DNA from: Hungatella_A sp034142505
GTDB lineage: Bacteria; Bacillota; Clostridia; Lachnospirales; Lachnospiraceae
Reading direction: 5' to 3'
Length of the DNA stretch: 64,000 nucleotides
NCBI GenBank assembly: GCA_034142505.1
Contig: JAWZDV010000043.1
Location: 1-64,000, forward strand
Part shown: positions 34,218-41,501 of the stretch, one piece after another
Layout: every line of letters begins with the position of its first letter
Numbering within the stretch: the first letter of the stretch is position 1
Notes under the pieces: model-generated
The model's database searches: none
The model's input: the letters and a program-made list of their open reading frames with translations, nothing else
Told to the model about the DNA's origin: nothing
Position numbers and translations under genes: made by a program

Positions 34218-34912
34218 GAACCTCCCCCTTCTTTTTCCGCCTGTTCTAAGCGGATGACCCAGCCCACCCCCCGGATTGTATGGATTAATCTAGGCTGGCA
34301 GCTTCCGTCAATCTTCTTGCGCAGACGGCTCATATAGCCATCAATATTATTGGAACTTCCTGAGTATTCAAAATTCCAGATTTGATTTTCCAGCTGCTCT
34401 CTGGACAGGACAGCCCCCTGGTTGCGAAGCAAATATTCCAAAATAGAAAATTCCTTAGGCAGCAGCTGAATCTCTTTATCTCCCCGCGTAACTGTGTGAT
34501 TCTGTATATTCAAAGTCAAATCCTCAAATGTAAGCAGATTGCTTCTCGTCCCGGCATGTTTTCTTGTCATGGCGCGTATGCGGGCAAGGAGTTCTTCAAA
34601 ATCAAAGGGTTTTACCAGATAATCGTCCGCCCCGAGGTCCAGTCCTTTTACACGGTCGGACACCGAATCGCGGGCTGTCAGAAACAGCACCGGCACCTCA
34701 TTTTCCTGGCTCCGAAGCTTCTGCAAAAGGGCATAGCCATCCATTTTAGGCATCATAATGTCCAGAATCAAAGCATCATACCGCGCCCCGGCTATGTAAT
34801 CAAGCGCCTCCTCCCCATCGAAGCAGCAGTCCACGCTATATCCGTTTTTCTTCAGCGTCTTTGCAATCAGACGGTTCATATCTTTGGCATCTTCCACGAT
34901 CAGTACTCTCAT
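34208..34912 (-). CDS. OmpR/PhoB-type response regulator
   Basis: 234 residues from ATG 34912 (MRVLIVEDAKDMNRL), the normal length; longer frames upstream lack a good site. Receiver domain with Asp51 (LILDIMMPKMDGY) and the conserved Lys near 100 (DYLVKPFDF), then a winged-helix DNA-binding domain with the RSNLLTFEDLTLNIQNHTV and SRLRKKID blocks. Cognate of the adjoining kinase. A promoter with TATAAT at 34985-34990 lies upstream. Confidence 0.94.
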   Translation of the reverse strand: MRVLIVEDAKDMNRLIAKTLKKNGYSVDCCFDGEEALDYIAGARYDALILDIMMPKMDGYALLQKLRSQENEVPVLFLTARDSVSDRVKGLDLGADDYLVKPFDFEELLARIRAMTRKHAGTRSNLLTFEDLTLNIQNHTVTRGDKEIQLLPKEFSILEYLLRNQGAVLSREQLENQIWNFEYSGSSNNIDGYMSRLRKKIDGSCQPRLIHTIRGVGWVIRLEQAEKEGGGSCL

Positions 34913-34984
34913 CCCACACCCCATTCTCCAGCGTTTTTCCGGCAGACACATAGTATAATCCAGTTTCGATCCTTTCATATCATG

Positions 34985-35013
34985 ATTATACCTTTCCCCT
35001 GATCTTTTGTACA
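34985..35013 (-). promoter_or_regulatory. Promoter of two-component/PepSY operon
   Basis: Minus-strand TGTACA (35013-35008), 17-base spacer, TATAAT (34990-34985), 73 bases ahead of the regulator start. Confidence 0.55.
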
Positions 35014-35021
35014 GTTTCAAA

Positions 35022-35062
35022 CAAAAATCAGGATCAAATTCAAAAAAGATTTGATCCTGATT
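35022..35062 (-). terminator. Terminator after D,D-carboxypeptidase gene
   Basis: Perfect 14-bp stem AATCAGGATCAAAT/ATTTGATCCTGATT with a 9-base loop and TTTTTGTTTG tail on the minus strand. Confidence 0.85.
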
Positions 35063-35085
35063 ATATTATTCAATATACAAATTTA

Positions 35086-36579
35086 TCAGTTCTCTGTTAT
35101 TGTCTCCGCTTTCTGTTTTACTCCGCCCATCCACCAGGCATTTAACAGCTTCTTTAAGTAGTCTTTAAAGCCGGCCTCCCGGACGGTGCCGTCGGTGAGT
35201 ACGGGGATTTCGCCCAGTGCTTTTCCGTTAAGGCTGTATCGCAGGGCGCCAGCGTTCATGCCGGGTTCGATGGGGGCCTCGATCATTTCTTCCAGGACCA
35301 GTTCTTTTTGAATGGCGGATAAGTCATCGCCGTTTAGGCTTAAGTAGGAGAAATTTCCGTCGTATTTGAGGGGAACGGTCTCTTCTACGCCGTTTTTGAC
35401 CTGCATTGGCGGCAGGGGGAGCATCTCTTTGTCCTCGTAGAGTTTGCAGTTGGCGTAGCCGTAGTTGAGCATTGTCTGGGCGTCGGCGAAACGGACTTTG
35501 TAATCCGGGGCCGCCATCACGGTTGCAATTAAGCGGACACCGTCTTTTTCGGCGGTGGCGGACAGACAGTATTTGGCGATGGAGGTGGAGCCGGTTTTTA
35601 GGCCGGTCACCTTGAAGTTGGTTGCCATTTTGAGCAGCTTGTTGGTGTTGGCAAGGCCAAATTCCTTGGTACCCTGTTTAGTGACATGGGTAATATTTTC
35701 CATCCAGATGGTTGAATAATTATGTATCTGTGGATAACGGTTGATCAGTTCCCGGGACATGATGGCAATATCCCTGGCCGTGGTCACATGGGTGGGGGAC
35801 TCGGTGAGTCCGCAGCAGTCCTCAAAATTGGTGTTTGTCATGCCAAGACCCTTGGCCCGCTCGTTCATCATGGCCACAAATTCCGGTTCCCCGCCGGCGA
35901 TATACTCTGCCATGGCTACGGAAGCATCGTTGCCGGAGGCCACGACGATACATTTGATTAAGGTCTCCACGGTCTGGACCTCGCCCTCCTCTAAAAAGAC
36001 TTGGGAACCACCCATGGATTTGGCGTGAGCGCTTGTCACCACCTCGTCCGTCATCTTGATTTTGCCGGACTCCAGCGCGTCGAAAATCAGAATCAGGGTC
36101 ATGACTTTGGTGACACTGGCAGGACTGCGCTTGGTGTCCGCATCTTTTTCAAAGATTACCTGGCCGGTGGAGGCTTCCATTAAGACGGCGGACGGGGCCG
36201 CAATCTGTGGGCCTCCTCCGGTGGCGACCGGCGCCTCGGTCTCCACGGCTTCGCCGATGTCGGCGGCATTTAACTCTGCGCCCTCCCCGCCGATGCCGGC
36301 GGCATTTAATTCTCCGCTCTCCCCACCGATGCCGGCGGTATTTAATGCTCCGCCTGCCTCACTGACGCCGGCGGTATTTAATTCTCCGCCTGCCCCACTG
36401 ACGCCGGCGATATTCCCTGCTGCTCCTTTCGCTTCTCCGGAAACCTCCGCTCCATCTTCCTGCTGTCCGACAATCATCTGACTGCCTACCACCATTGCCG
36501 GTTCCTCGGCCCATGCGGATACAGCCGGGCCGGTGATGATCATGGAAAAGGTACATAGTAAACCTATGATTCGCTTCAT
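35086..36579 (-). CDS. D-alanyl-D-alanine carboxypeptidase (S11/PBP5 type)
   Basis: 497 residues from ATG 36579 behind GAGGG. Signal peptide (MKRIIGLLCTFSM...VSAWA), a Gly/Ala-rich repeat spacer (about 55-115), then the catalytic domain with S155-x-x-K158 (SVTK), S215-G-N (ASGNDAS) and K328-T-G (LKTGS). A PBP5_C-type domain follows, then a C-terminal amphipathic tail. It trims the terminal D-Ala of peptidoglycan stem peptides. The spacer is unusual: four 12-residue units of the VSEAGGALNTAG type, likely extending the enzyme from the membrane. Confidence 0.93.
   Translation of the reverse strand: MKRIIGLLCTFSMIITGPAVSAWAEEPAMVVGSQMIVGQQEDGAEVSGEAKGAAGNIAGVSGAGGELNTAGVSEAGGALNTAGIGGESGELNAAGIGGEGAELNAADIGEAVETEAPVATGGGPQIAAPSAVLMEASTGQVIFEKDADTKRSPASVTKVMTLILIFDALESGKIKMTDEVVTSAHAKSMGGSQVFLEEGEVQTVETLIKCIVVASGNDASVAMAEYIAGGEPEFVAMMNERAKGLGMTNTNFEDCCGLTESPTHVTTARDIAIMSRELINRYPQIHNYSTIWMENITHVTKQGTKEFGLANTNKLLKMATNFKVTGLKTGSTSIAKYCLSATAEKDGVRLIATVMAAPDYKVRFADAQTMLNYGYANCKLYEDKEMLPLPPMQVKNGVEETVPLKYDGNFSYLSLNGDDLSAIQKELVLEEMIEAPIEPGMNAGALRYSLNGKALGEIPVLTDGTVREAGFKDYLKKLLNAWWMGGVKQKAETITEN
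36256..36399. repeat. Four 36-bp tandem repeats in the carboxypeptidase gene
   Basis: Units start at 36256, 36292, 36328 and 36364, with a partial fifth at 36400. Each encodes 12 residues and keeps frame, so copy number can vary. Confidence 0.85.
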
Positions 36580-36769
36580 AACATCCCTCACATACTTTCA
36601 TCTCTTATTAATATATAAGGAAGAATCTGCTATATATTACATTTTCCATAATTTATTCTGAAATATCATCAGCCATCTTACTTTTCATGGAATTATATGC
36701 TAAAATAGGGGTTGGTTTATGTAAAGTAAATCACAAAATGAAAAGATTAATCGGGGTGGGTGTTGATAG

Positions 36770-38230
36770 ATGAGTAAGTCAGATTATAAACGACGGATAC
36801 GCCAGCGCAGAATTGCCTGGTTTAAGAGAAATATTCCTTTTTTGGTCATTGGAACCGTGACTGTCGGCGCAATTGGGGGCGGCATCTTTTATTTTGGAAG
36901 TAAATGGAAACAGGAGGGCAGTATGACCACCAGCGTAACGGCGGCCAGCAGGAATACCTCCGGCGCTGAAACGGCTCCTACGACGGCGGACCCTGCATAT
37001 TTGGAAAGTTCTGCGGCGGAAGCGGCGGCACAGGAGCTGAATGCACAGGTGGAGGCCCTTCTTGCCGAAGCGGATAAACTTGCTGCGGGATACGATTATG
37101 ACAGGGCGGTGGAACTTTTGCAGACCTCTTCGATTTACGGTCTGGATACCAGGATTACGGAAGCTGTCACGGGCTATGAGGAGACCAAAGCAGCTCTGGT
37201 GGAATATGATATCAATCAGGTGACCCACGTCTTTTTCCACACGCTGATCATGGACAACTCCAAGGCCTTTGACGGGGACCAGAAGCAGGCTGGTTATAAT
37301 CAGATGATGACGACGAAGAGTGAATTTGAGAAGATTCTCCAGTCGATGTATGACCGGGGTTACGTGCTGGTACGGCTTCATGATCTGGCCTACGAGGTGA
37401 CCGACGAAAATGGAAACGCGAAGTTTGTGAAGAATTCAATCCTGCTGCCGGAGGGCAAGAAAGCCTTCGTGATGTCGCAGGATGATGTGTGTTATTATGA
37501 ATATATGGACGGTGATGGATTTGCCAGCCGGATGATCATCGGGGAGGACGGGAAACCGACCTGCGAGATGAAGATGGATGACGGAAGTGTTTCCGTCGGG
37601 GATTATGATCTGGTTCCGATTCTGGAGAAGTTTATTCAGTCTCATCCTGATTTCTCTTACAAGGGAGCAAGGGCGGTGATTGCATTTACCGGGTATAACG
37701 GGATTCTTGGGTACCGAACGGCGGCTTCTTACAGTGAAAATCCCACCTATGAGCAGGACCGGGAGACGGCGGCGGCCGTGGCCCAGTCTCTGCGGGACAA
37801 TGGCTGGGAGCTGGCCTCCCACAGCTGGGGACACCGGAATATGGGAACGATTGATTATGCCGATTTTGTGAAAGATACGGATAAATGGGAGGCAGAGGTG
37901 GAGTCCCTGATTGGGCCGACGGATATTATTCTGTTCCCGTTTGGAAGTGATATTGGGGACTGGCATCCTTATACAGCTGACAATAACCGGTTTAACTATT
38001 TGAAATCCAAGGGATTCCGGTATTTCTGTAATGTGGATTCCAGCAAGCACTGGATTCAGGTCGGGGAAGACCATCTGCGCCAGGGACGGCGGAATCTGGA
38101 TGGGTATCGGATGTACTATGATATGATTGAGACGGACCCGGCGAGACTTAAGCTGGATGATTTGATGGATGTGAAGGAAGTGTTCGATCCTGACCGGCCG
38201 ACGCCGGTGCCGCCGATGGGCGGCGGCTGA
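36770..38230 (+). CDS. Membrane-anchored polysaccharide deacetylase-like protein
   Basis: 486 residues. Basic tail and one transmembrane helix (about 22-46), a helical linker, then a NodB-type fold (about 150-470). The metal-site His block SHSWGH is present near 355, along with FPFGSDIG and an early FVMSQDDVCYY. A classic deacetylase has TFDDG; here the corresponding piece is MSQDD, so metal binding may be altered. Substrate is probably a cell-wall or capsule glycan. Diverges from the carboxypeptidase gene; both act on the envelope. Confidence 0.85.
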   Translation: MSKSDYKRRIRQRRIAWFKRNIPFLVIGTVTVGAIGGGIFYFGSKWKQEGSMTTSVTAASRNTSGAETAPTTADPAYLESSAAEAAAQELNAQVEALLAEADKLAAGYDYDRAVELLQTSSIYGLDTRITEAVTGYEETKAALVEYDINQVTHVFFHTLIMDNSKAFDGDQKQAGYNQMMTTKSEFEKILQSMYDRGYVLVRLHDLAYEVTDENGNAKFVKNSILLPEGKKAFVMSQDDVCYYEYMDGDGFASRMIIGEDGKPTCEMKMDDGSVSVGDYDLVPILEKFIQSHPDFSYKGARAVIAFTGYNGILGYRTAASYSENPTYEQDRETAAAVAQSLRDNGWELASHSWGHRNMGTIDYADFVKDTDKWEAEVESLIGPTDIILFPFGSDIGDWHPYTADNNRFNYLKSKGFRYFCNVDSSKHWIQVGEDHLRQGRRNLDGYRMYYDMIETDPARLKLDDLMDVKEVFDPDRPTPVPPMGGG

Positions 38231-38365
38231 TTGACGGTTGACTGTAAGGTAGTTGATCAGATGGTTATTGTACGGATCGCTATTGAACGAATGGCTATTA
38301 ATCCGATGGTCATTGATCTGACGACCGTTGGCCTGATGGCTGACAAAAGAGAATGTCTGAAACTA

Positions 38366-38428
38366 AAAACGGCCGGGAACTGCGGTATGGTGAGTCAAAT
38401 CACCTGCGCTCTCCCGGTCGTTTTTTTG
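38366..38428 (+). terminator. Terminator after deacetylase gene
   Basis: Arms AACGGCCGGGA and CTCCCGGTCGTT with a long loop, then TTTTTTTGTT. The 38231-38365 stretch before it is a degenerate repeat with no supported gene. Confidence 0.75.
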
Positions 38429-38452
38429 TTATCTGGCCTGCGGTTGATTCAT

Positions 38453-39400
38453 TTAAAACTGTACTATTTCTTTAATCGGCTCCGCCGGCTCCACGGTCTC
38501 TGCATAGAGGACCGGGCCGGTGCCCTGGTAGTCGGGCCACTCCTCGTACTCGATTCTGGCACGGACGCGTACCCACTCTTTTGTCTCTAATCTTCTTGCC
38601 TCCCTGGCCTTGCAAATATATCCCAAAAATGTCATATCCGCCTCACAGCAGGTCATCGCCATGCGGCCCGGGACAAAATAGTTCTTGGGGAAGTTGGGAC
38701 TTTTCAACACCATGGCGGTAAATTCCACCACTTTTCCACGGTAGCGGTCCGGTTTATCCATCGTATCAATATACCAGATTCCGTAGTCCTCCGGCGCGAT
38801 CTCAATAATATCGGCTGTCATATCGTAGGGCAGATCCGCCTCTGACACTTCCTCGATCTCGCCCTCCTCATCCTCAAATACAATCTCACAGCGGTTATTC
38901 ATGGCTTTTAAGGTCCGGCGGTAACCCTCCAGATCCTCAATGCCGTCGCAGCGGTTGCAGATGATTAATTCGGAATTACGCACCATAGCCCCTAAAAGAG
39001 GCTTCATGTTCTTTAAATAGAGGTCAAAAGTGGAACCGTCTATGATGGTCACCTGCTGGTAGATCGTCCAGTCCGGCGGCAGGCGCAGATCATCCTGGTT
39101 CCACATGCCGTTCCATTCCATCAAAACCCGCTCCGGGTTATACAAAAGTTCCAGTTCCTCTAACTTTTCCGGGGTCAAATCCGCCAGGCTGTCGATATAG
39201 ACGATAGCTGTCCTCGTCTGTTTTAACAGCGTCTGATCGTATTCGGTGTCCCCCTCCTCACAGACAATGAGCAGCGTCTTTCCCTCTGTCTGAAAATAAT
39301 CCTGCTCCATGGTGAACTGGAGGAACTGCGTTTTGCCTGCTTCCAAAAAACCGTTGATTAAAAATAACGGCATGATCTCGTCTTCTATCTCTGGTCCCAT
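38453..39400 (-). CDS. CobW-like GTPase fused to a DUF1980-type domain
   Basis: 315 residues. The N-terminal P-loop (GFLEAGKTQF) and the Asn-Arg-Cys-Asp block (CNRCDGIEDLEGY) place it in the CobW/HypB/UreG metallochaperone GTPases, though Walker A is GxxxxGKT with a Gln next. The C-terminal part (about 210-315) matches DUF1980/TIGR03943 of YcgQ-like proteins (YIDTMDKPDRYRGKVVEFTA, then MAMTCCEADMTFLGY). ATG 39400 lies seven bases after AGGAG, directly behind the other CobW gene. It probably inserts or delivers a metal at the membrane-linked YcgQ system; by inference. Confidence 0.85.
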   Translation of the reverse strand: MGPEIEDEIMPLFLINGFLEAGKTQFLQFTMEQDYFQTEGKTLLIVCEEGDTEYDQTLLKQTRTAIVYIDSLADLTPEKLEELELLYNPERVLMEWNGMWNQDDLRLPPDWTIYQQVTIIDGSTFDLYLKNMKPLLGAMVRNSELIICNRCDGIEDLEGYRRTLKAMNNRCEIVFEDEEGEIEEVSEADLPYDMTADIIEIAPEDYGIWYIDTMDKPDRYRGKVVEFTAMVLKSPNFPKNYFVPGRMAMTCCEADMTFLGYICKAREARRLETKEWVRVRARIEYEEWPDYQGTGPVLYAETVEPAEPIKEIVQF

Positions 39401-39403
39401 ATT

Positions 39404-40504
39404 TTAACTCCTGACAAATGCATGTTTCAATGCTTCTTTGTTTAAATTGGCGCCGATAACACAAACCTTGCCGGTATAGTCCGGCTGGCCGGTCCGGATC
39501 TCATATTCATCCGGCACTAAGTCGAAATATAGCCACTCATCGCTGCCATCCGCCGGCAGCATTCCCTTAGCCCGGAGTACTTCGCCGTACTCATCGCCAT
39601 TGGCAAGCTCGTCCAGAATAGCGTCCAGGTCTTCCTTTTTCATCGGAGCCACATGCTCGGCGCCCCAGCTGGTAAACACTTCATCGGCATGATGGTGATC
39701 ATGGTCGTGACCACAGCCACAGCCGCAGCCATCGTCGTGATCGTGGTGATGATGCTCGTGGTCTCCGCAGCCACAATCATCGTCATGGTCGTGGTGATGA
39801 TGCTCATGCTCTCCACAGCCGCAATCTCCGTCATGATCGTGGTGATGATCATGGTGATGATGCTCATGTTCCTCCATCACCTCTTTCATCAGATCCTGCT
39901 CCATGGTATCTGGCTTCTCAATAATCTCCAAAAGCTGTGCTCCGCTCAGCTGGCTGCATGGCGTGGTGATGATCACCGCATTAGGGTTGTGCTCCCGGAG
40001 CAGTTCCACATCCTTCTGCACCTTATCCGCCGCCACAATATCCGTCCGGCTCATCACAATCGTCCCTGCGTTTTCAATCTGATTGTTAAAAAATTCACCA
40101 AAGTTTTTCATATACATCTTACACTTTGCCGCGTCCACAATGGTCACGGCACTGTTTAACGTCACTTCGATCTCCGCCGCCACGTCACGCACAGCTTTCA
40201 TCACATCAGACAGCTTGCCCACGCCGGATGGCTCGATTATCACCCGGTCCGGTTTGTATTTCGTCAGCACCTCCGCCAGAGATGTCCCAAAATCGCCCAC
40301 CAGCGAACAGCAGATGCATCCGGAGTTCATCTCCCGGATCTCAATGCCGGAATCCTTCAAAAATCCTCCGTCGATCCCGATCTCACCGAATTCATTTTCA
40401 ATCAGGACCACCTGCTCGCCTGCGATGGCTTCCTCCAGCAGCTTCTTAATAAATGTTGTCTTTCCTGCTCCCAGGAATCCAGAAATAATATCAATCTTTG
40501 TCAT
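39404..40504 (-). CDS. CobW-family GTPase with histidine-rich arm
   Basis: 366 residues from ATG 40504. P-loop GFLGAGKTT (9-17), metal-binding CICC (63-66) typical of COG0523 zinc/cobalt chaperones, guanine-recognition SRTD, and a striking insert at about 205-275 of repeated EHEHHHHDH/DCGCG units that can hold many zinc ions. The CobW C-terminal domain follows. It likely hands metal to client proteins under shortage. A promoter (TTGACA, 17, CACAAT) lies at 40533-40561. Confidence 0.93.
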   Translation of the reverse strand: MTKIDIISGFLGAGKTTFIKKLLEEAIAGEQVVLIENEFGEIGIDGGFLKDSGIEIREMNSGCICCSLVGDFGTSLAEVLTKYKPDRVIIEPSGVGKLSDVMKAVRDVAAEIEVTLNSAVTIVDAAKCKMYMKNFGEFFNNQIENAGTIVMSRTDIVAADKVQKDVELLREHNPNAVIITTPCSQLSGAQLLEIIEKPDTMEQDLMKEVMEEHEHHHHDHHHDHDGDCGCGEHEHHHHDHDDDCGCGDHEHHHHDHDDGCGCGCGHDHDHHHADEVFTSWGAEHVAPMKKEDLDAILDELANGDEYGEVLRAKGMLPADGSDEWLYFDLVPDEYEIRTGQPDYTGKVCVIGANLNKEALKHAFVRS

Positions 40505-40532
40505 ATTTCTCAACCTTCTTTCCTAATTGTCT

Positions 40533-40561
40533 ATTGTGTCACAAACTCTCTTTCCTGTCAA
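40533..40561 (-). promoter_or_regulatory. Promoter of the CobW gene pair
   Basis: Minus-strand TTGACA (40561-40556), 17-base spacer, CACAAT (40538-40533), 28 bases before ATG 40504. Confidence 0.6.
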
Positions 40562-40567
40562 TATGCC

Positions 40568-40606
40568 AAAAAGTGAAGGCGGCAGCCGAACTTCCGGCAC
40601 CGCCTC
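40568..40606 (-). terminator. Terminator after DtxR-family gene
   Basis: Minus-strand stem GGCGGTGCCG/CGGCTGCCGCC with short loop, followed by TTCACTTTTTGG, 20 bases after the stop codon. Confidence 0.7.
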
Positions 40607-40625
40607 CTTACATTTATTACCAATT

Positions 40626-40985
40626 TTACTCATTCATAAACCGCTTAATTCCCTGGAATACCTCATCGCTGATAATATGTTCCATCCGGCAAGCGTCGTC
40701 CTCGGCTGCATCCTCGGCCACACCTGCCACCTTCTGGAGAAATGCCGTCAGCAGTTTATGCCTCTCATAAATGGCCGCCGCCTTCTCTTTCCCTTTCTCC
40801 GTCAGTTCAATATCACCGCCGGTCTCCATGGTAATATATCCGTCTTCCTTCAAGATGCTGACCGCCCGGCTGACGCTGGGCTTGCTGAAATTCAACGTTC
40901 TCGCGATATCGATGGAACGGACAGTTCCCTGCTGTTCTTTCAACATCAAAATAGTCTCTAAATAATTCTCTCCTGATTCGTACAT
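40626..40985 (-). CDS. DtxR/MntR-family metalloregulator
   Basis: 119 residues, the short MntR-like length without the SH3 domain. Winged helix (SGENYLETILMLKEQQGTVR and LNFSKPSVSRAVSILKEDGYI) and metal-site residues in the dimer helix (ELTEKGKEKAAAIYERHKLL, then EDDACRMEHIISDEVFQGI). It represses metal-uptake genes when Fe or Mn is bound. GGGAGG site before ATG 40985. It is a good candidate for the shared operator found at 44130 and 54582. Confidence 0.9.
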   Translation of the reverse strand: MYESGENYLETILMLKEQQGTVRSIDIARTLNFSKPSVSRAVSILKEDGYITMETGGDIELTEKGKEKAAAIYERHKLLTAFLQKVAGVAEDAAEDDACRMEHIISDEVFQGIKRFMNE

Positions 40986-41126
40986 GGTTCACCCTCCCGC
41001 CTTGCACACTGCTGGTTCTATTGTAACCCAAAATCGGAGTTACGTCCAGCATTGTGATCATAAACTCGTGAAGCGTGGGCGATGCTCTTAACAGATTTAA
41101 TTATGAACAGGAACCACCGTACTCTT

Positions 41127-41390
41127 TCAGGCAGACCTTTCCCCAAACTGAATCTGGTACATATTTTTTCTCTTAATCAACCCCGTCTCTTCTAAGATCC
41201 GCACCATCCGGTATACCGTGGCCATCCCCATATCAGGATCTGACTTGACGGCCTGATAGTAGATTTCCTTACAGCTGCAGCACTCATCCTGCAAAATGAT
41301 GTCAATCAAAAGCTGTCTCTGGCTGGTAATCCTGCACCCGTGTCGTTTTAACTCGTGTAAAATATAACTCTTTTTTTCCTGCAATGACAT
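41127..41390 (-). CDS. Short Fur-family protein (DNA-binding domain only)
   Basis: 87 residues with the Fur N-terminal domain (HGCRITSQRQLLIDIILQ, DMGMATVYRMVRILEETGLI) and AAAGGAG upstream. A normal Fur is about 140 residues; the C-terminal dimer and metal domain (HHHD-type and CxxC) is missing, with a clean stop. So it is either a truncated gene or a naturally short form that lacks metal sensing and dimerisation. Lies between feoB and the DtxR gene. Confidence 0.8.
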   Translation of the reverse strand: MSLQEKKSYILHELKRHGCRITSQRQLLIDIILQDECCSCKEIYYQAVKSDPDMGMATVYRMVRILEETGLIKRKNMYQIQFGERSA

Positions 41391-41501
41391 AAGTCCTCTC
41401 CTTTCAGGCCATTCAGTATCTCTGTGCCGATGACATTTTTTCTATGGCGGAATTTTCCCGTCAGCATCATTTTCACGCCAAAAGGATTTTCACGCCGGCA
41501 G

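Noticed and set aside
38231..38590. Open frame on plus strand after the deacetylase gene
   Set aside because: Its first part is a degenerate near-repeat (about 21-bp period) and the rest crosses a terminator and runs antisense to a CobW gene; no ribosome-binding site.
39653..40159. Long open frame antisense to the His-rich CobW gene
   Set aside because: It is the complement of the His/Asp repeats (giving Met/Val-rich nonsense); the CobW frame has all motifs.
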